A DNA stretch of 64,000 nt. Source: Nitrosospira multiformis. Lineage in GTDB: Bacteria; Pseudomonadota; Gammaproteobacteria; Burkholderiales; Nitrosomonadaceae. This document shows positions 52,343-61,843 of the stretch, in pieces; position 1 is the first letter of the stretch, and the number at the start of each line of letters is the position of its first letter. Under the pieces are notes generated by a model, which was not told the origin of the DNA, ran no database searches, and saw only the letters and a program-made list of their open reading frames with translations. Location of the stretch: positions 1 through 64,000 of the forward strand of contig JAFKJB010000018.1 in the NCBI GenBank assembly GCA_017306155.1. Reading direction: 5' to 3'. A program made the translations under genes and the position numbers.

Positions 52343-54547
52343 CTACTGATCCAATCTTTGATCTAGGAGCAATTGACGTATCTCTGGGTTTTTTTCTACG
52401 AGTTCAATAAGTTCTTGGATCTTGTCGAGTTCTTTGTCTGATTTATTCAGAAAAGATTTACTCTTTCGCACGGACTCTTTGCTAGGACAAGTGAAGCAAA
52501 ACTTTGGAAAATCCTTTTTAATTGCGTCAATTTCTTTGACTAGTTGCGCCATCGGTTCTCCGTGACCGCTTATATAACACCAGCCACGTGATCGTGTTAC
52601 GGCAACAAAGAAAGTGTTTCGGGCGCGTAAAGTGAAGTCGTTAGTTACATACTGCGCATTCATGACAAACACGATATTCGCTTCGTTCCCTTTAGACCTA
52701 AAAGGAGTTGTAATGGTTACGAAGCCTTTAGGTTTAAACACATCCGCACTTTCCACATATCCCGGTATCACCGAACGAACCCCTACTGACGTAAGAATTC
52801 GCTGCACCGCAAACATTGATTCCTTATTGTTCCCTCCCTTTAAGTTGATTATGATAATTTCTTCTGGAGCGACTCCTTGAGTAGATACCAGGTCCATCAA
52901 CTTGTTTTTTATGAAATCCAATTGCTCGCTATTGTCGTTACAGTTCTGTACCTGAACAAGATTGAGTGGTTTTTTGTTGTTTGCACGTAAGATACGTTCC
53001 AAAAGATTTTTACTATTTTCGTCAGGTCGCTCGATCTCGACCCGGTCATTTTCCTCGATCATCAAAGCGCGCGGTTCATTCACCCGGTAACCAATTGCCT
53101 CCCATTCTGCAGGGTGATAAAACATTTCAGTTGGCCTATTCGAATATAGGCCCATTGCAACACCATGCGCTGTCATCAGGACTGGTCTCGGTGTTCTATA
53201 GCAGTTGGGAAGTACGAAGTCTTTGGGAATATCTCCTGCATATTTCCCTACGAGTACGCTGTCCGGAAGATTAGGACCGCCATCTGGCTTTAGTCCAAAC
53301 AGCTCCGACGGGCCTTTGATTTCTATATCTCGTAAGGACTGAAATTCATCATAAGCCCAAATAATCCTTTTATCTGCTTCCTCCTGTTTCGCTAGCTTAT
53401 ATACGACGTGAAAGACCTCGTTCGGAAAATCTTGAGCCTCATCAATGAGAATCAGATCATAATCCTGTTGGAGAGAATCACCTGCTCGATTCAGAAGATC
53501 CCCATAGACGTATGCAAGAGGGTCCCCCCTCCCTCTAGCATCTGAAAGCGTAAGCGGAGTTATGCCCAATTTCTGGCACAGAGTGGAATATAACCCCGGT
53601 TTTTGCTTACCACCCCAAGCATGAAAAACGTGTACTTTATCCTCAAAATCGGGAGCACGCTTTGCCTCAAGTGTGTAGTACTTTGATATCAGATTTTGAA
53701 CATGTTGATACAGGCTTTGGGTGTTAAACAGATAGAGTATTTTAAAGTCCGGAAATCGCTTATGAGTGATTGCTGCCTTCAGACATAGGACGATTGTTTT
53801 TCCCGTACCTGCCAGCCCACGGATGCGCTGTGGTCCTGGAGGCAATTGCATCGCCGCGAGTCGTTGGGCATTATCTTGTCGGAATGTTGCGTGTAAGGAC
53901 TTTTGTATATAGTCATTTACCGTTTTTAGAGGACCTTCTTCAATGCCACTCTTTTTTGACTCATAGATAAATGTTCCCTCAAGCAAGGCATAGATACGAT
54001 CCAGAGATTCAGAATTACACTGATAGTCGGTAGGCAATCCACGAAGCCAACCCTCTAAGCAATCAATAGAAAAGGATTCGATCGAGAACTCTTCCTGATC
54101 TACAAGTTTAGAGATTTCGTTCTGCGAATTGGCGCAGAAAACAATAGCGCTTTTAATTGGGACTTTTGACCGCCGTGTTTTTCTGTCGTACAAGAATCGA
54201 TCATTCTTCAGTCTGCTTTGAACTTCTTCTTCATATATATCTAAAATCAGACTCCGGGGTGGTATGGCGGCTCCGGAATCCATCTTCCAATACTCGAGTT
54301 CATCTACCTCAATTACACCTGCTACACGTTCCTCAACTACATCAACTAAGATAATTCCTAGCTCTTGAGAGACGACGATAAAGGATGGTACATCCTCGTC
54401 CGACGCTCGACCTAGTGTTGTTAGCTTATATCCGACATAACCGTTATAGTCTGCATACACACGGCGAATTACGTTCGCAACTCGAAGTTGAAACGGTTTA
54501 TTCTCAAGCGCGAGAGAGCCTGAAAGGAAAGAGAAAGTTTCACTCAT
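52343..54547 (-). CDS. superfamily 1 helicase-like ATPase with nuclease-like N-terminus
   Basis: 734 residues. Walker A GLAGTGKT is at 244-251, Walker B LILIDEAQDF at about 366-375. A late UvrD-C-like block RNTFFVAVTRSRGWCYISG (motif VI) identifies an SF1 helicase/DEAD-type ATPase. The first 200 residues may be a NERD-like or other nuclease-related domain (IVVSQELGIILVDVVEERV) but no catalytic signature is certain. The codons are more AT-rich than in neighbouring genes. The gene starts 128 bases from the 3' end of tRNA-Val and forms a pair with the DUF2290-like gene. Confidence 0.8.
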   Translation of the reverse strand: MSETFSFLSGSLALENKPFQLRVANVIRRVYADYNGYVGYKLTTLGRASDEDVPSFIVVSQELGIILVDVVEERVAGVIEVDELEYWKMDSGAAIPPRSLILDIYEEEVQSRLKNDRFLYDRKTRRSKVPIKSAIVFCANSQNEISKLVDQEEFSIESFSIDCLEGWLRGLPTDYQCNSESLDRIYALLEGTFIYESKKSGIEEGPLKTVNDYIQKSLHATFRQDNAQRLAAMQLPPGPQRIRGLAGTGKTIVLCLKAAITHKRFPDFKILYLFNTQSLYQHVQNLISKYYTLEAKRAPDFEDKVHVFHAWGGKQKPGLYSTLCQKLGITPLTLSDARGRGDPLAYVYGDLLNRAGDSLQQDYDLILIDEAQDFPNEVFHVVYKLAKQEEADKRIIWAYDEFQSLRDIEIKGPSELFGLKPDGGPNLPDSVLVGKYAGDIPKDFVLPNCYRTPRPVLMTAHGVAMGLYSNRPTEMFYHPAEWEAIGYRVNEPRALMIEENDRVEIERPDENSKNLLERILRANNKKPLNLVQVQNCNDNSEQLDFIKNKLMDLVSTQGVAPEEIIIINLKGGNNKESMFAVQRILTSVGVRSVIPGYVESADVFKPKGFVTITTPFRSKGNEANIVFVMNAQYVTNDFTLRARNTFFVAVTRSRGWCYISGHGEPMAQLVKEIDAIKKDFPKFCFTCPSKESVRKSKSFLNKSDKELDKIQELIELVEKNPEIRQLLLDQRLDQ

Positions 54548-54674
54548 GATTTATCTAACTTCAATGCAATTCGCAAGGCCTATTTGATTACCGGCTAGTG
54601 CGCGCCAGATATGGCCGAGACAACATGCTACCCGATTTACTCGGAGCCTTCATGACTTCCATGAGTTGTTTTTT

Positions 54675-54749
54675 TGGTGGGCGGTACTGGGATCGAACCA
54701 GTGGCTTCCACCGTGTGAAGGTGGCACTCTACCGCTGAGTTAACCGCCC
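54675..54749 (-). tRNA. tRNA-Val (anticodon CAC)
   Basis: Read on the minus strand: acceptor arms GGGCGGT and ACCGCCC, D-stem ACTC/GAGT, anticodon stem CCACC/GGTGG with loop TTCACAC (CAC), T-stem ACTGG/CCAGT, and an encoded CCA. Its 3' end faces the helicase/DUF2290 genes, the usual orientation for an integration site. Confidence 0.93.
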
Positions 54750-54949
54750 ATTGCTTGACGTTATCTGAAATCGATAACGGTTGAGGGAGGCGCAATTAGA
54801 GCATAAATCGAGGATTTTGGTCAACGCGCACAAACGTATGGGGTTACGGGATATGTGTATACAAATGTTAAGTCACGCTGACTTGGCATTAACGTAAAAT
54901 AACGGATTCTCATATTCCACAGTTGGGTTTGCAACCTGACTTCCACTTC

Positions 54950-56347
54950 ATGATCCGCACCCGTTTCGCTCCCAGTCCCACTGGTTATCTTCACATTGGT
55001 GGCGCCCGCACAGCGCTGTTTTCCTGGGCTTATGCCCGCAAGCACGGCGGTAAATTCATCCTTCGGATCGAGAATACCGATCTGGAACGTTCCACTGCCC
55101 AGTCCACGCAGGCGATTCTGGATGGGATGGCATGGCTGGGGCTGGATTACGACGAGGGGCCGTTTTACCAGATGCAGCGGCTGGCGCGCTATCATGAGGT
55201 GGCGGAGCAGTTGCTGCGCACGGGCCATGCCTATTACTGCTATTGCAGCAGGGAAGAGCTGGACGCCATGCGCGAGCAGCAGCGCGCGGCGGGTTTGAAG
55301 CCCCGCTATGATGGCCGGTGGCGCGATTCCAGGGAGACGCCGCCTGCCGGTGTGAAGCCCGTGGTGCGGTTGAAAAACCCGCTGGATGGAGAGGTAACGT
55401 TCAAGGATCTCATAAAGGGTGAGATAACCGTTGCCAACAGCGAACTGGATGATCTCGTGCTGCTGCGCGGGGATGGCGTGCCGACTTATAACTTTGGCGT
55501 AGTGATCGATGATCTCGATATGAACATCACGCACGTGATTCGGGGTGACGATCACGTGAACAACACGCCGCGGCAGATCAACATACTGAAGGCACTGGGT
55601 GCGCCTCTGCCGCAATACGCGCATGTGCCGATGATTCTCGGGGCGGATGGCGAGCGCTTGTCGAAGCGGCATGGCGCGGTTTCGGTGATGCAATACCGGG
55701 AAGATGGTTATCTGCCGGAGGCGCTGGTGAATTATCTGGCGCGGCTGGGTTGGTCGCATGGTGATGAGGAAATATTCAGCCGGGAGCAGCTGGTCGAGTG
55801 GTTCGATTTATCCAGCATCAACCGCTCACCGGCGAAATTCAATCCGGAAAAGTTGCAATGGCTCAACCAGCAATACCTGAAAACGGCGGATAACGAGCGG
55901 CTGGCAGAATTGGTGAAACCTTTTCTTTCAGTGAATGACTGTGATGTTACTGGCGGAGATGTCCCCGATTTGCGCAAGGTCGTGAATCTGCTCAAGGAGC
56001 GCGTCAATACCGTTGCGGAACTGGCGGATGCGGCTGTTTATTTCTTCCGTCCGCTGGAGCCTGCGGAAGAACTGAGGGCGCAGTATTTCGTCGCCGAGGC
56101 TAAAGCTCCGATTCTCGATTTGCGGACAAAACTTGCAAAGGTCGAATGGGAAGGCCATGCCATCAACGACATAATCAAGGCCAGCGCTACGGCACACGGC
56201 GTGAAGATGCCGAAGGTGGCAATGCCGCTGCGTGTCATGGTTACAGGAGAGGCGCAGACTCCGGCGATCAATGTCGTGCTGGAATTGCTGGGCAGGGAGG
56301 AAACGCTGCGGAGGATGGACAGCCAGCTTGAGTATTTTCCCGGCTGA
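54950..56347 (+). CDS. gltX: glutamyl-tRNA synthetase
   Basis: 465 residues from MIRTRFAPSPTGYLHIGG; a TTG nine codons upstream is unlikely. The class I signatures are HIGG (for HIGH) in GYLHIGGART and LSKRHG (for KMSKS). The tRNA-acceptor region (VIRGDDHVNNTPRQINILKAL) and a C-terminal anticodon-binding helical domain are intact. It charges tRNA-Glu, whose gene lies about 370 bases downstream. A clear terminator follows. Confidence 0.96.
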   Translation: MIRTRFAPSPTGYLHIGGARTALFSWAYARKHGGKFILRIENTDLERSTAQSTQAILDGMAWLGLDYDEGPFYQMQRLARYHEVAEQLLRTGHAYYCYCSREELDAMREQQRAAGLKPRYDGRWRDSRETPPAGVKPVVRLKNPLDGEVTFKDLIKGEITVANSELDDLVLLRGDGVPTYNFGVVIDDLDMNITHVIRGDDHVNNTPRQINILKALGAPLPQYAHVPMILGADGERLSKRHGAVSVMQYREDGYLPEALVNYLARLGWSHGDEEIFSREQLVEWFDLSSINRSPAKFNPEKLQWLNQQYLKTADNERLAELVKPFLSVNDCDVTGGDVPDLRKVVNLLKERVNTVAELADAAVYFFRPLEPAEELRAQYFVAEAKAPILDLRTKLAKVEWEGHAINDIIKASATAHGVKMPKVAMPLRVMVTGEAQTPAINVVLELLGREETLRRMDSQLEYFPG

Positions 56348-56409
56348 TATAGGGGGGCAAGTTTCAGCTTCGGCATAGATAAGGCTAAACGTGGTCGGCG
56401 ATTCAGTGT

Positions 56410-56440
56410 TCTCTCTCCCTTTCAGGGAGAGGGAGTTTTA
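56410..56440 (+). terminator. terminator after gltX
   Basis: CTCTCCCT pairs with AGGGAGAG around a TTC loop. The stem extends outward by four more pairs including wobbles, and TTTT follows. It lies about 60 bases past the gltX stop. Confidence 0.75.
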
Positions 56441-56584
56441 TTCGGATGAAAGAGGGACAAAGGGTTCAGGCCGTTCAGCAGGCTCAGACGGACGAGAGCC
56501 TGTCAGGGGATGATGAGGATGATATACTTCCACCTGTGCATTGACGGGAAAAATCGCGCTCAGTATAATTCGCCTTCTTTTGCC

Positions 56585-56660
<76 letters not shown>

Positions 56661-56718
56661 GTTTATGGCAATACACAAACTGACGGCAAACGGCTTTTAA
56701 GCATTTCAAAGTCCTCTG

Positions 56719-56794
56719 GTCCCCATCGTCTAGAGGCCTAGGACATCACCCTTTCACGGTGAGTACGGGGGTTCGAATCCCCCTGGGGACGCCA
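56719..56794 (+). tRNA. tRNA-Glu (anticodon TTC)
   Basis: Acceptor arms GTCCCCA and TGGGGAC, anticodon region CCTTTCACGG giving TTC, T-arm GGGGGTTCGAATCCCCC, discriminator G and encoded CCA. 76 nt. It lies 58 bases after tRNA-Ala; its synthetase gene gltX is just upstream. Confidence 0.95.
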
Positions 56795-56891
56795 CAAAAT
56801 CCCCAGTTTTAGCTTTATTTGTAATAAATACAATAAGCTATACTGGAGAGTTTCAAAGTGATGCGGTCTATCAGGCCGGGCAGCATGCCTT

Positions 56892-57311
56892 TTAACGATT
56901 CCCTGTCACGTCCTCATAAGAGGGAGGAGGCGGTGGCAGCCAGTCATCCATCAGCAGATCCACGGAAACTTCCAGGGCAGAGGCAATAGAGGACAGTATC
57001 TTTATTGTCCCCACGCGCTTTCTGTTTTCGATCTGACTGAGGAAGGCCTTACTGATCCCAGCTTTTTCTGCAAGTGCCTGTACAGTCAGGCCCCGATAAT
57101 TTCTCCACGCCTGGATAGGATGAATGCCATCAAGGATCGGATGCAATACCTCTGCTGGAATTCTTGCCCCGTCATCCGCTTCCTTGGCAGCTTTGTAAAG
57201 GGCAATATCCTCTATGTCCTCTATCGCATCCACCAGGTGATCAAAAATCTGGATAGGCACGATCGCATATTCTTTCTTGCCGTCTTTTTCAATAAACTGA
57301 ATTTTGCTCAT
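56892..57311 (-). CDS. XRE-family antitoxin of a RelE-type module
   Basis: 139 residues. The N-terminal part (IQFIEKDGKKEYAIVPIQIFDHLVDAIED) is a toxin-binding-type region. Residues about 80-130 form an XRE helix-turn-helix (GLTVQALAEKAGISKAFLSQIENRK). Its ATG overlaps the TGA of an upstream toxin remnant (ATGA), the usual toxin-antitoxin arrangement. With the toxin decapitated it is an orphan antitoxin that may regulate other targets. Confidence 0.85.
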   Translation of the reverse strand: MSKIQFIEKDGKKEYAIVPIQIFDHLVDAIEDIEDIALYKAAKEADDGARIPAEVLHPILDGIHPIQAWRNYRGLTVQALAEKAGISKAFLSQIENRKRVGTIKILSSIASALEVSVDLLMDDWLPPPPPSYEDVTGNR

Positions 57312-57424
57312 TTGTAAACACCTCCACGCGGAGCCACCGCTATAACCAATATCACAAGGCGGTCATCGTATATTTCATAGATTATTCTCCAATCTCCCAT
57401 GCCGCTAACATAATAGCAAACATT
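57308..57424 (-). pseudogene. truncated RelE-type toxin (C-terminal remnant)
   Basis: The frame reads VSGMGDWRIIYEIYDDRLV, then a hydrophobic strand and GGVYK, ending in a TGA inside the antitoxin's ATG. This matches the C-terminal half of RelE/ParE toxins (...GDWRVIY.I.DD..VVLV...R..VY). A TAA stops the frame just upstream (57425-57427), and no N-terminal half or start is present, so the toxin is dead. Confidence 0.75.
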
Positions 57425-57992
57425 TTATGCTGGGGTGGGGCGTGCAATTACTGCAAAATTTGCATCGGTTCAAAATTATGAATTTCGGACAACAAAACCC
57501 GCTGGGAGCAGGTTGGTGAAGAGAGGGCAGGCCAATGTGCTGCTGGTCTGGAGGAGATTATCAATGTTGGCAGGCATCTTCGAGCTTGCTGGAGTGCAGT
57601 CGCCACAAAATCGCAAATTGATGTGCCGGACTGTGTGATAAATACAACAGTTCGGGATTTGCCGGTTAAATCCGAATCAAACTTGTTTCGGTCTTTCTGA
57701 TATGCGGGTTTCTTTACTGAAGTCGTGGTAAGAAATGCGGAAACCGGAAAACAATAAACCCAAGCTGCTGATTAATAGCTGGTTCTATTTCCTTTTCCTG
57801 GTATTTTCCTGGTAATGAGGTGACAAGGGAGATTTCGGATAATCATGATTGCGTTGAAACGAGGATGAGAATTTTTTCACCAAGTCAGGAGTTGATGAAA
57901 AAGTGGCTCTTGACATTCGACGTCATCCCATCCAAAGTATTGGTTCAGAAATGCCATCTAATTAAAACCAACTAAACTCTGAAAGGAAACTA
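57425..57992. other. 568-base gene-free stretch upstream of nitrosocyanin
   Basis: No supported gene. A consensus -35 TTGACA occurs at 57910-57915, but no good -10 sits at the right distance, so the nitrosocyanin promoter is not settled. The rest is AT-rich with no repeats found. Confidence 0.4.
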
Positions 57993-58406
57993 ATGATGAA
58001 AATAAACAAGGCAATGTTTGCAGGTCTGGCTTTTGGCATGCTGTTGACGGGAGCGGTGCATGCAGCAGAACAGAAATTCACGGTCGTTATCAATGCCTAT
58101 GACACGACGATTCCTGAGCTCAACGTTGAAGGGGTTACGGTCAAGAACATCCGGGCTTTCAATGTTCTCAACGAGCCTGAGGCACTGGTTGTCAAGAAAA
58201 ACACGACAGTGAAGATTACGATCGAGAACAAGTCCCCCATCAGCGAAGGATTTTCCATCGATGCATTCAAAGTCTCGGAAGTAATCAAGGCGGGCGAAAC
58301 CAAGACCATCAGCTTTAAAGCGGACAAGGCCGGGGCCTTCACCATCTGGTGTCAGCTTCACCCCAAGAACATCCACCTGCCCGGTTCTCTGAACGTCGTC
58401 GATTAA
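57993..58406 (+). CDS. ncyA: nitrosocyanin (red copper protein)
   Basis: 137 residues with a signal peptide ending AVHA (residues 1-24). The mature cupredoxin is near-identical in pattern to Nitrosomonas nitrosocyanin ([53 protein letters not shown]). The ligands are Glu85, Cys120, His123 and His128 (mature Glu60, Cys95, His98 and His103). Nitrosocyanin is an abundant periplasmic protein of ammonia oxidisers, thought to act in ammonia oxidation or electron transfer. AAAGGAAACTA precedes the ATG and a strong terminator follows. Confidence 0.96.
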   Translation: MMKINKAMFAGLAFGMLLTGAVHAAEQKFTVVINAYDTTIPELNVEGVTVKNIRAFNVLNEPEALVVKKNTTVKITIENKSPISEGFSIDAFKVSEVIKAGETKTISFKADKAGAFTIWCQLHPKNIHLPGSLNVVD

Positions 58407-58440
58407 TTCGATTGACCTGAAAGACGGCCAGTTGCAGTTA

Positions 58441-58472
58441 ATTAAAAACCCGCCGAATGGCGGGTTTTTAAT
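58441..58472. terminator. bidirectional terminator
   Basis: A 14-bp perfect stem (ATTAAAAACCCGCC with its complement) around a GAAT loop, with T-runs on both strands. It serves nitrosocyanin (plus) and the convergent Cys-rich gene (minus). Confidence 0.9.
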
Positions 58473-58589
58473 TTATGCCTTCAGCACAAAGTGAAGTATT
58501 TTTAACGGTGGATGCAAGCCCGTAAGACACGTAGGGAAACGAAAAGCCGAATTGCTTTCAGCACGCCACGTTTCCCCAAATGTCTTTCA

Positions 58590-59030
58590 TTACTTGGCTA
58601 CACATATTCCTTTGCAGTCAAGCCCATCCCTGGTGGGGTCGCAGTTATCCGATGGGTCGTCGATGCAAATCATCCCGCCTGCGCATTTGATCCTGCTGGG
58701 GCCGGCGCAAGGTTGCTTGATTTTTGTTTCTTCGCTCCCGCCCCCGCCCGCCATGCACTTGCCCGGACAGTTCAGACCGTCTTTGGTGGGATCGCACTTG
58801 TCAGACGGATCATCCACGCAGGCCATACCCCTGGGGCATTTAATTACGCTGGGTCCGCCGCAGGGCAGTTCCTTTTTATCCATATGACGGGATTTCGAAT
58901 CGGATTCATGGCCTTCATGCATCCCATCCTGTGCCTGGACATTTCCTCCCAAACCTATAGACAAGCCCAGAGTCAACGCAAGCAATATGGTGAATCTGGC
59001 AGCCACGCTAAAAACAGAATAAGTTTTCAT
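58590..59030 (-). CDS. exported protein with two Cys-rich repeats
   Basis: 146 residues from MKTYSVFSVAARFTILLAL, start supported by GGGGAGTTGAC. After a signal peptide and a His/Asp-rich linker come two copies of a six-Cys domain with identical spacing (C-x7-C-x5-C-x7-C-x8-C-x3-C) at residues 57-92 and 108-143. Each contains DDPSD-x-CDP. The fold resembles small disulfide-rich inhibitor-like domains in secreted bacterial proteins. It is convergent with nitrosocyanin. Metal binding or protease inhibition are both possible. Confidence 0.75.
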   Translation of the reverse strand: MKTYSVFSVAARFTILLALTLGLSIGLGGNVQAQDGMHEGHESDSKSRHMDKKELPCGGPSVIKCPRGMACVDDPSDKCDPTKDGLNCPGKCMAGGGGSEETKIKQPCAGPSRIKCAGGMICIDDPSDNCDPTRDGLDCKGICVAK

Positions 59031-59273
59031 GTCAACTCCCCTTGAAATGAAGAAAAAACAAATGACCGAGAACTCCCTCTTGTTGACGCTATTGCTTATC
59101 ATTGATGATCCCGTTTCTTATAAAAGAAATGAAGCGCAAAAAATCATGACAATTTTAGGAATGGAAAATTGCTTCGTTCTGTACGGTGACACACTTATTA
59201 CAGAGGTTGAATTTGCACAGGTGTGAGTGCCGCGTCATAATCCTGTCTATGGTTGATTAACTGGCAGAAAAGT

Positions 59274-59954
59274 ATGAATAACGTTTCCTGGAGCGATGAA
59301 GAGCTGAAGGCCTCCGTTGAAGCTTACGTTGAGATGCAGCACAATGAGCGCACGGGACAGCTCATTGTAAAGAAACAGTATTACAAAAAGCTGGTGGAAA
59401 TGTTCGGCCGCAGCGAGCAGGCTTTTGAATCCCACATGCAGAATATTTCCTATGTCCTTTCGCTGATGGGACGCGGATGGATGGCCGGGCTGAAGCCGGC
59501 AAAAGATATCGAGCCTCTGGTTGCTGCGCGGATCGAACAATTACTGGAGCAGAGCAGTGGACAAAAAGTGGCTCCAGTAGCCGCCTTTGAAATTGCGGTG
59601 CGCGAGGCAGCAGAACAGAAAGATCTTCCCAGACCCAGCGGTAATGCCCGTCCTAAACATAGACGCATATCCGTGGGGCAATTGCAGCGTGATCCCGGCG
59701 TGAAGGCATGGGTGTTGCAGCAGGCGGCAGGCATATGCGAATCATGCGAAAAACCTGCTCCATTCCAGGGGCTGGATGGATTACCTTATCTCGAATTGCA
59801 TTATGTTCAGGGCCTGGCTGATGGCGGAGCCGATGCTGTTTCCAACGCAGTGGCGCTATGCCCCAATTGTCATCGCGAGATACATCACGGCGCTAATGCT
59901 CACGCGGTGGAAGCGTGGCTGTATGACAGCGTCCAGAGACTGGAGCAGGATTAA
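59274..59954 (+). CDS. HNH endonuclease domain protein
   Basis: About 226 residues from the ATG at 59274; a TTG seven codons earlier is possible. The N-terminal half is helical (WSDEELKASVEAYVEMQHNE, EMFGRSEQAFESHMQNIS). The C-terminal half is an HNH nuclease with zinc Cys pairs CESCEKP and LCPNCHREIHH, and the HNH core LELHYVQGLADGGAD...NAVAL. This layout occurs in McrA-like and other restriction or repair nucleases. No partner methylase is nearby. Confidence 0.82.
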   Translation: MNNVSWSDEELKASVEAYVEMQHNERTGQLIVKKQYYKKLVEMFGRSEQAFESHMQNISYVLSLMGRGWMAGLKPAKDIEPLVAARIEQLLEQSSGQKVAPVAAFEIAVREAAEQKDLPRPSGNARPKHRRISVGQLQRDPGVKAWVLQQAAGICESCEKPAPFQGLDGLPYLELHYVQGLADGGADAVSNAVALCPNCHREIHHGANAHAVEAWLYDSVQRLEQD

Positions 59955-59994
59955 ATAAAGGTCCGGTCGAAATCATGAACTCGGGGAATAGCTG

Positions 59995-61773
59995 ATGCTC
60001 TGGCAGGCCATGACTGCGGCGCGCGATCTCGGGCGCCTGCACGAGATCGCCTCGATCCTAATCCGGCACGGCTTTGGGGATGTGGTGCGCCGGCTTGGGT
60101 TTGCTCATGTGCTGGAGCGTGCCGGACGCGCGTTGCACTGGAGCGAGGCCACCGAACTGGCGCAGCTTGAGCCTCAAGCGAGTGTGCGGCGCGCGATGGA
60201 GGAGATGGGCTCCACCTTCGTCAAGCTCGGCCAGGTTCTGGCAACACGTGTCGATCTTTTCGACCCTGACTGGATCGCTGAATTCAGCAAACTGCAGGAT
60301 AGTACACCCGCCTCCCCCTATTCTGAAGTTCATCAGCAGCTCACTGAAGATCTGGGCGCTCCACCTGAGGAAATATTTGCCGCCTTCGAGCCGGAGCCGT
60401 TTGCCGCGGGGTCTATTGCCCAGGTGCATCTCGCACGCCTGGAAGATGGTACCGAAGTTGTAGTCAAGGTGCGGCGACCCGGCATTCGAGCGGTGATTGA
60501 AGCTGATTTGCGCTGGCTCTCAAGGCTTGCGGAACTCATCGAAACCAGCAACTCCGAACTGCGCCATTTCCACTGGCAGGAAGTAGTTGCGCAATTTACC
60601 CAGTCGCTCCGGCGTGAGCTCGATTTCGGCGCCGAGTGCCGCAATGCGGAACGTGTTGCCTTGAATTTCGCCGGCTATTCTGACGACGCATCGCCCGTTT
60701 TGCCTCTGGCACGCCCTCCTGCCGGCGAGGATGAATTTTCTTCGTTACTTCCAATCATCGTCATTCCCAAGGTTTATTGGCAATGGACGGGTGAACGCGT
60801 GTGTGTGCAGGAGTATATCCGCGGCATCCCTGGTCGCGATGTTGCGGCTCTCGATCAGGCTGGGCTCGACCGCAAGGTTATCGCGCGCCGCGGGGTGGCG
60901 GCAGTGATAAAAATGATTGTGGTGGACGGACTGTTCCACGCAGACCCGCATCCCGGCAACTTGTTTTATCTTCCGGGCAACCGCATTGCCTTCATCGATT
61001 TTGGCATGGTCGGTATGCTCGGGCAAGAACGGCGCGGTGAACTGATCCATCTTTTACTCGGGTTGGTCCAGCATGACTCCGTCGCGGTGGCCGATGTGTT
61101 GCTCGACTGGACCGGGGAGGATGATGTCAATGAAGAAGCGCTTAAGACCGAAATCCAGTTGTTTGTCGACCAATATCTGGGGGTCCCCCTAAAGCAGCTC
61201 AAGCTTGGCTCCATGCTTGCGGATCTTGTCGCCATTCTGCGTGGACATCGGCTGCATCTTCCGCCTGATCTTGCACTTTTTTTCAAGGCATTCATCACGC
61301 TTGAAGGTATGGGAAGAGAGCTCGATCCGGATCTGGATATTGCAGGCGAGGCACTGCCTCTGTTGCGGGATGCAATGGCAATCCGTTACGCGCCGGCCGC
61401 GATGGCAAAGCGCGGATGGCGCGCAGCTATCGAGCTGGCAAGTCTGCTAAGCAGTCTGCCTCGCGATCTCTCGCGATTGTTGCGTTCTGCCCGTCGGGGC
61501 AAAGTGGATATTCATATCGAGGTGGCGCATCTCAAGCACGTAGGTGATCAACTGGATGGTGCGGTCAATCGTCTGGTCGTGGGTATCGTGGTTGCTGCTG
61601 TCATCGTGGGTTCCTCGGTCGTGATGGCGGTCTCCACCGGGCCCACTCTATGGGGTCTCCCTTTTTTCAGTCTGCTAGGGTTTGCCTGTGCAACAATTGG
61701 CACAATATGGCTGTTTTCGGCGATTTCCCGTGCCAATAAGGCCGATCGCGAGAGAAAGCCGCGAGGCGACTGA
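59995..61773 (+). CDS. ABC1/UbiB-family atypical kinase
   Basis: 592 residues. The KxGQ motif [12 protein letters not shown], the Ala-rich nucleotide loop [11 protein letters not shown], the Lys in [23 protein letters not shown] and IDFGMVGML are all conserved. Two TM helices end the protein (about 520-575). UbiB/ABC1 proteins are ATPases needed for ubiquinone synthesis or lipid handling, but ubi genes are absent here, so ubiquinone-specific work is not shown. The downstream lipoprotein gene may be linked. Confidence 0.9.
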   Translation: MLWQAMTAARDLGRLHEIASILIRHGFGDVVRRLGFAHVLERAGRALHWSEATELAQLEPQASVRRAMEEMGSTFVKLGQVLATRVDLFDPDWIAEFSKLQDSTPASPYSEVHQQLTEDLGAPPEEIFAAFEPEPFAAGSIAQVHLARLEDGTEVVVKVRRPGIRAVIEADLRWLSRLAELIETSNSELRHFHWQEVVAQFTQSLRRELDFGAECRNAERVALNFAGYSDDASPVLPLARPPAGEDEFSSLLPIIVIPKVYWQWTGERVCVQEYIRGIPGRDVAALDQAGLDRKVIARRGVAAVIKMIVVDGLFHADPHPGNLFYLPGNRIAFIDFGMVGMLGQERRGELIHLLLGLVQHDSVAVADVLLDWTGEDDVNEEALKTEIQLFVDQYLGVPLKQLKLGSMLADLVAILRGHRLHLPPDLALFFKAFITLEGMGRELDPDLDIAGEALPLLRDAMAIRYAPAAMAKRGWRAAIELASLLSSLPRDLSRLLRSARRGKVDIHIEVAHLKHVGDQLDGAVNRLVVGIVVAAVIVGSSVVMAVSTGPTLWGLPFFSLLGFACATIGTIWLFSAISRANKADRERKPRGD

Positions 61774-61843
61774 TCGCAAAATTGCGCCTTGTATTCATAT
61801 GCCGTCTATTTTATTCTTATTTCCAGAAATAATGGGTATAAAA

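Noticed and set aside
54600..54760. Direct repeat of the tRNA-Val 3' end as an island attachment site
   Set aside because: I looked for a second copy of the tRNA 3' end between 50.5 and 51.7 kb and found none, so att sites are not claimed.
54821..55759. Minus-strand frame of 312 codons inside gltX
   Set aside because: It is antisense to a complete glutamyl-tRNA synthetase gene and has no recognisable features.
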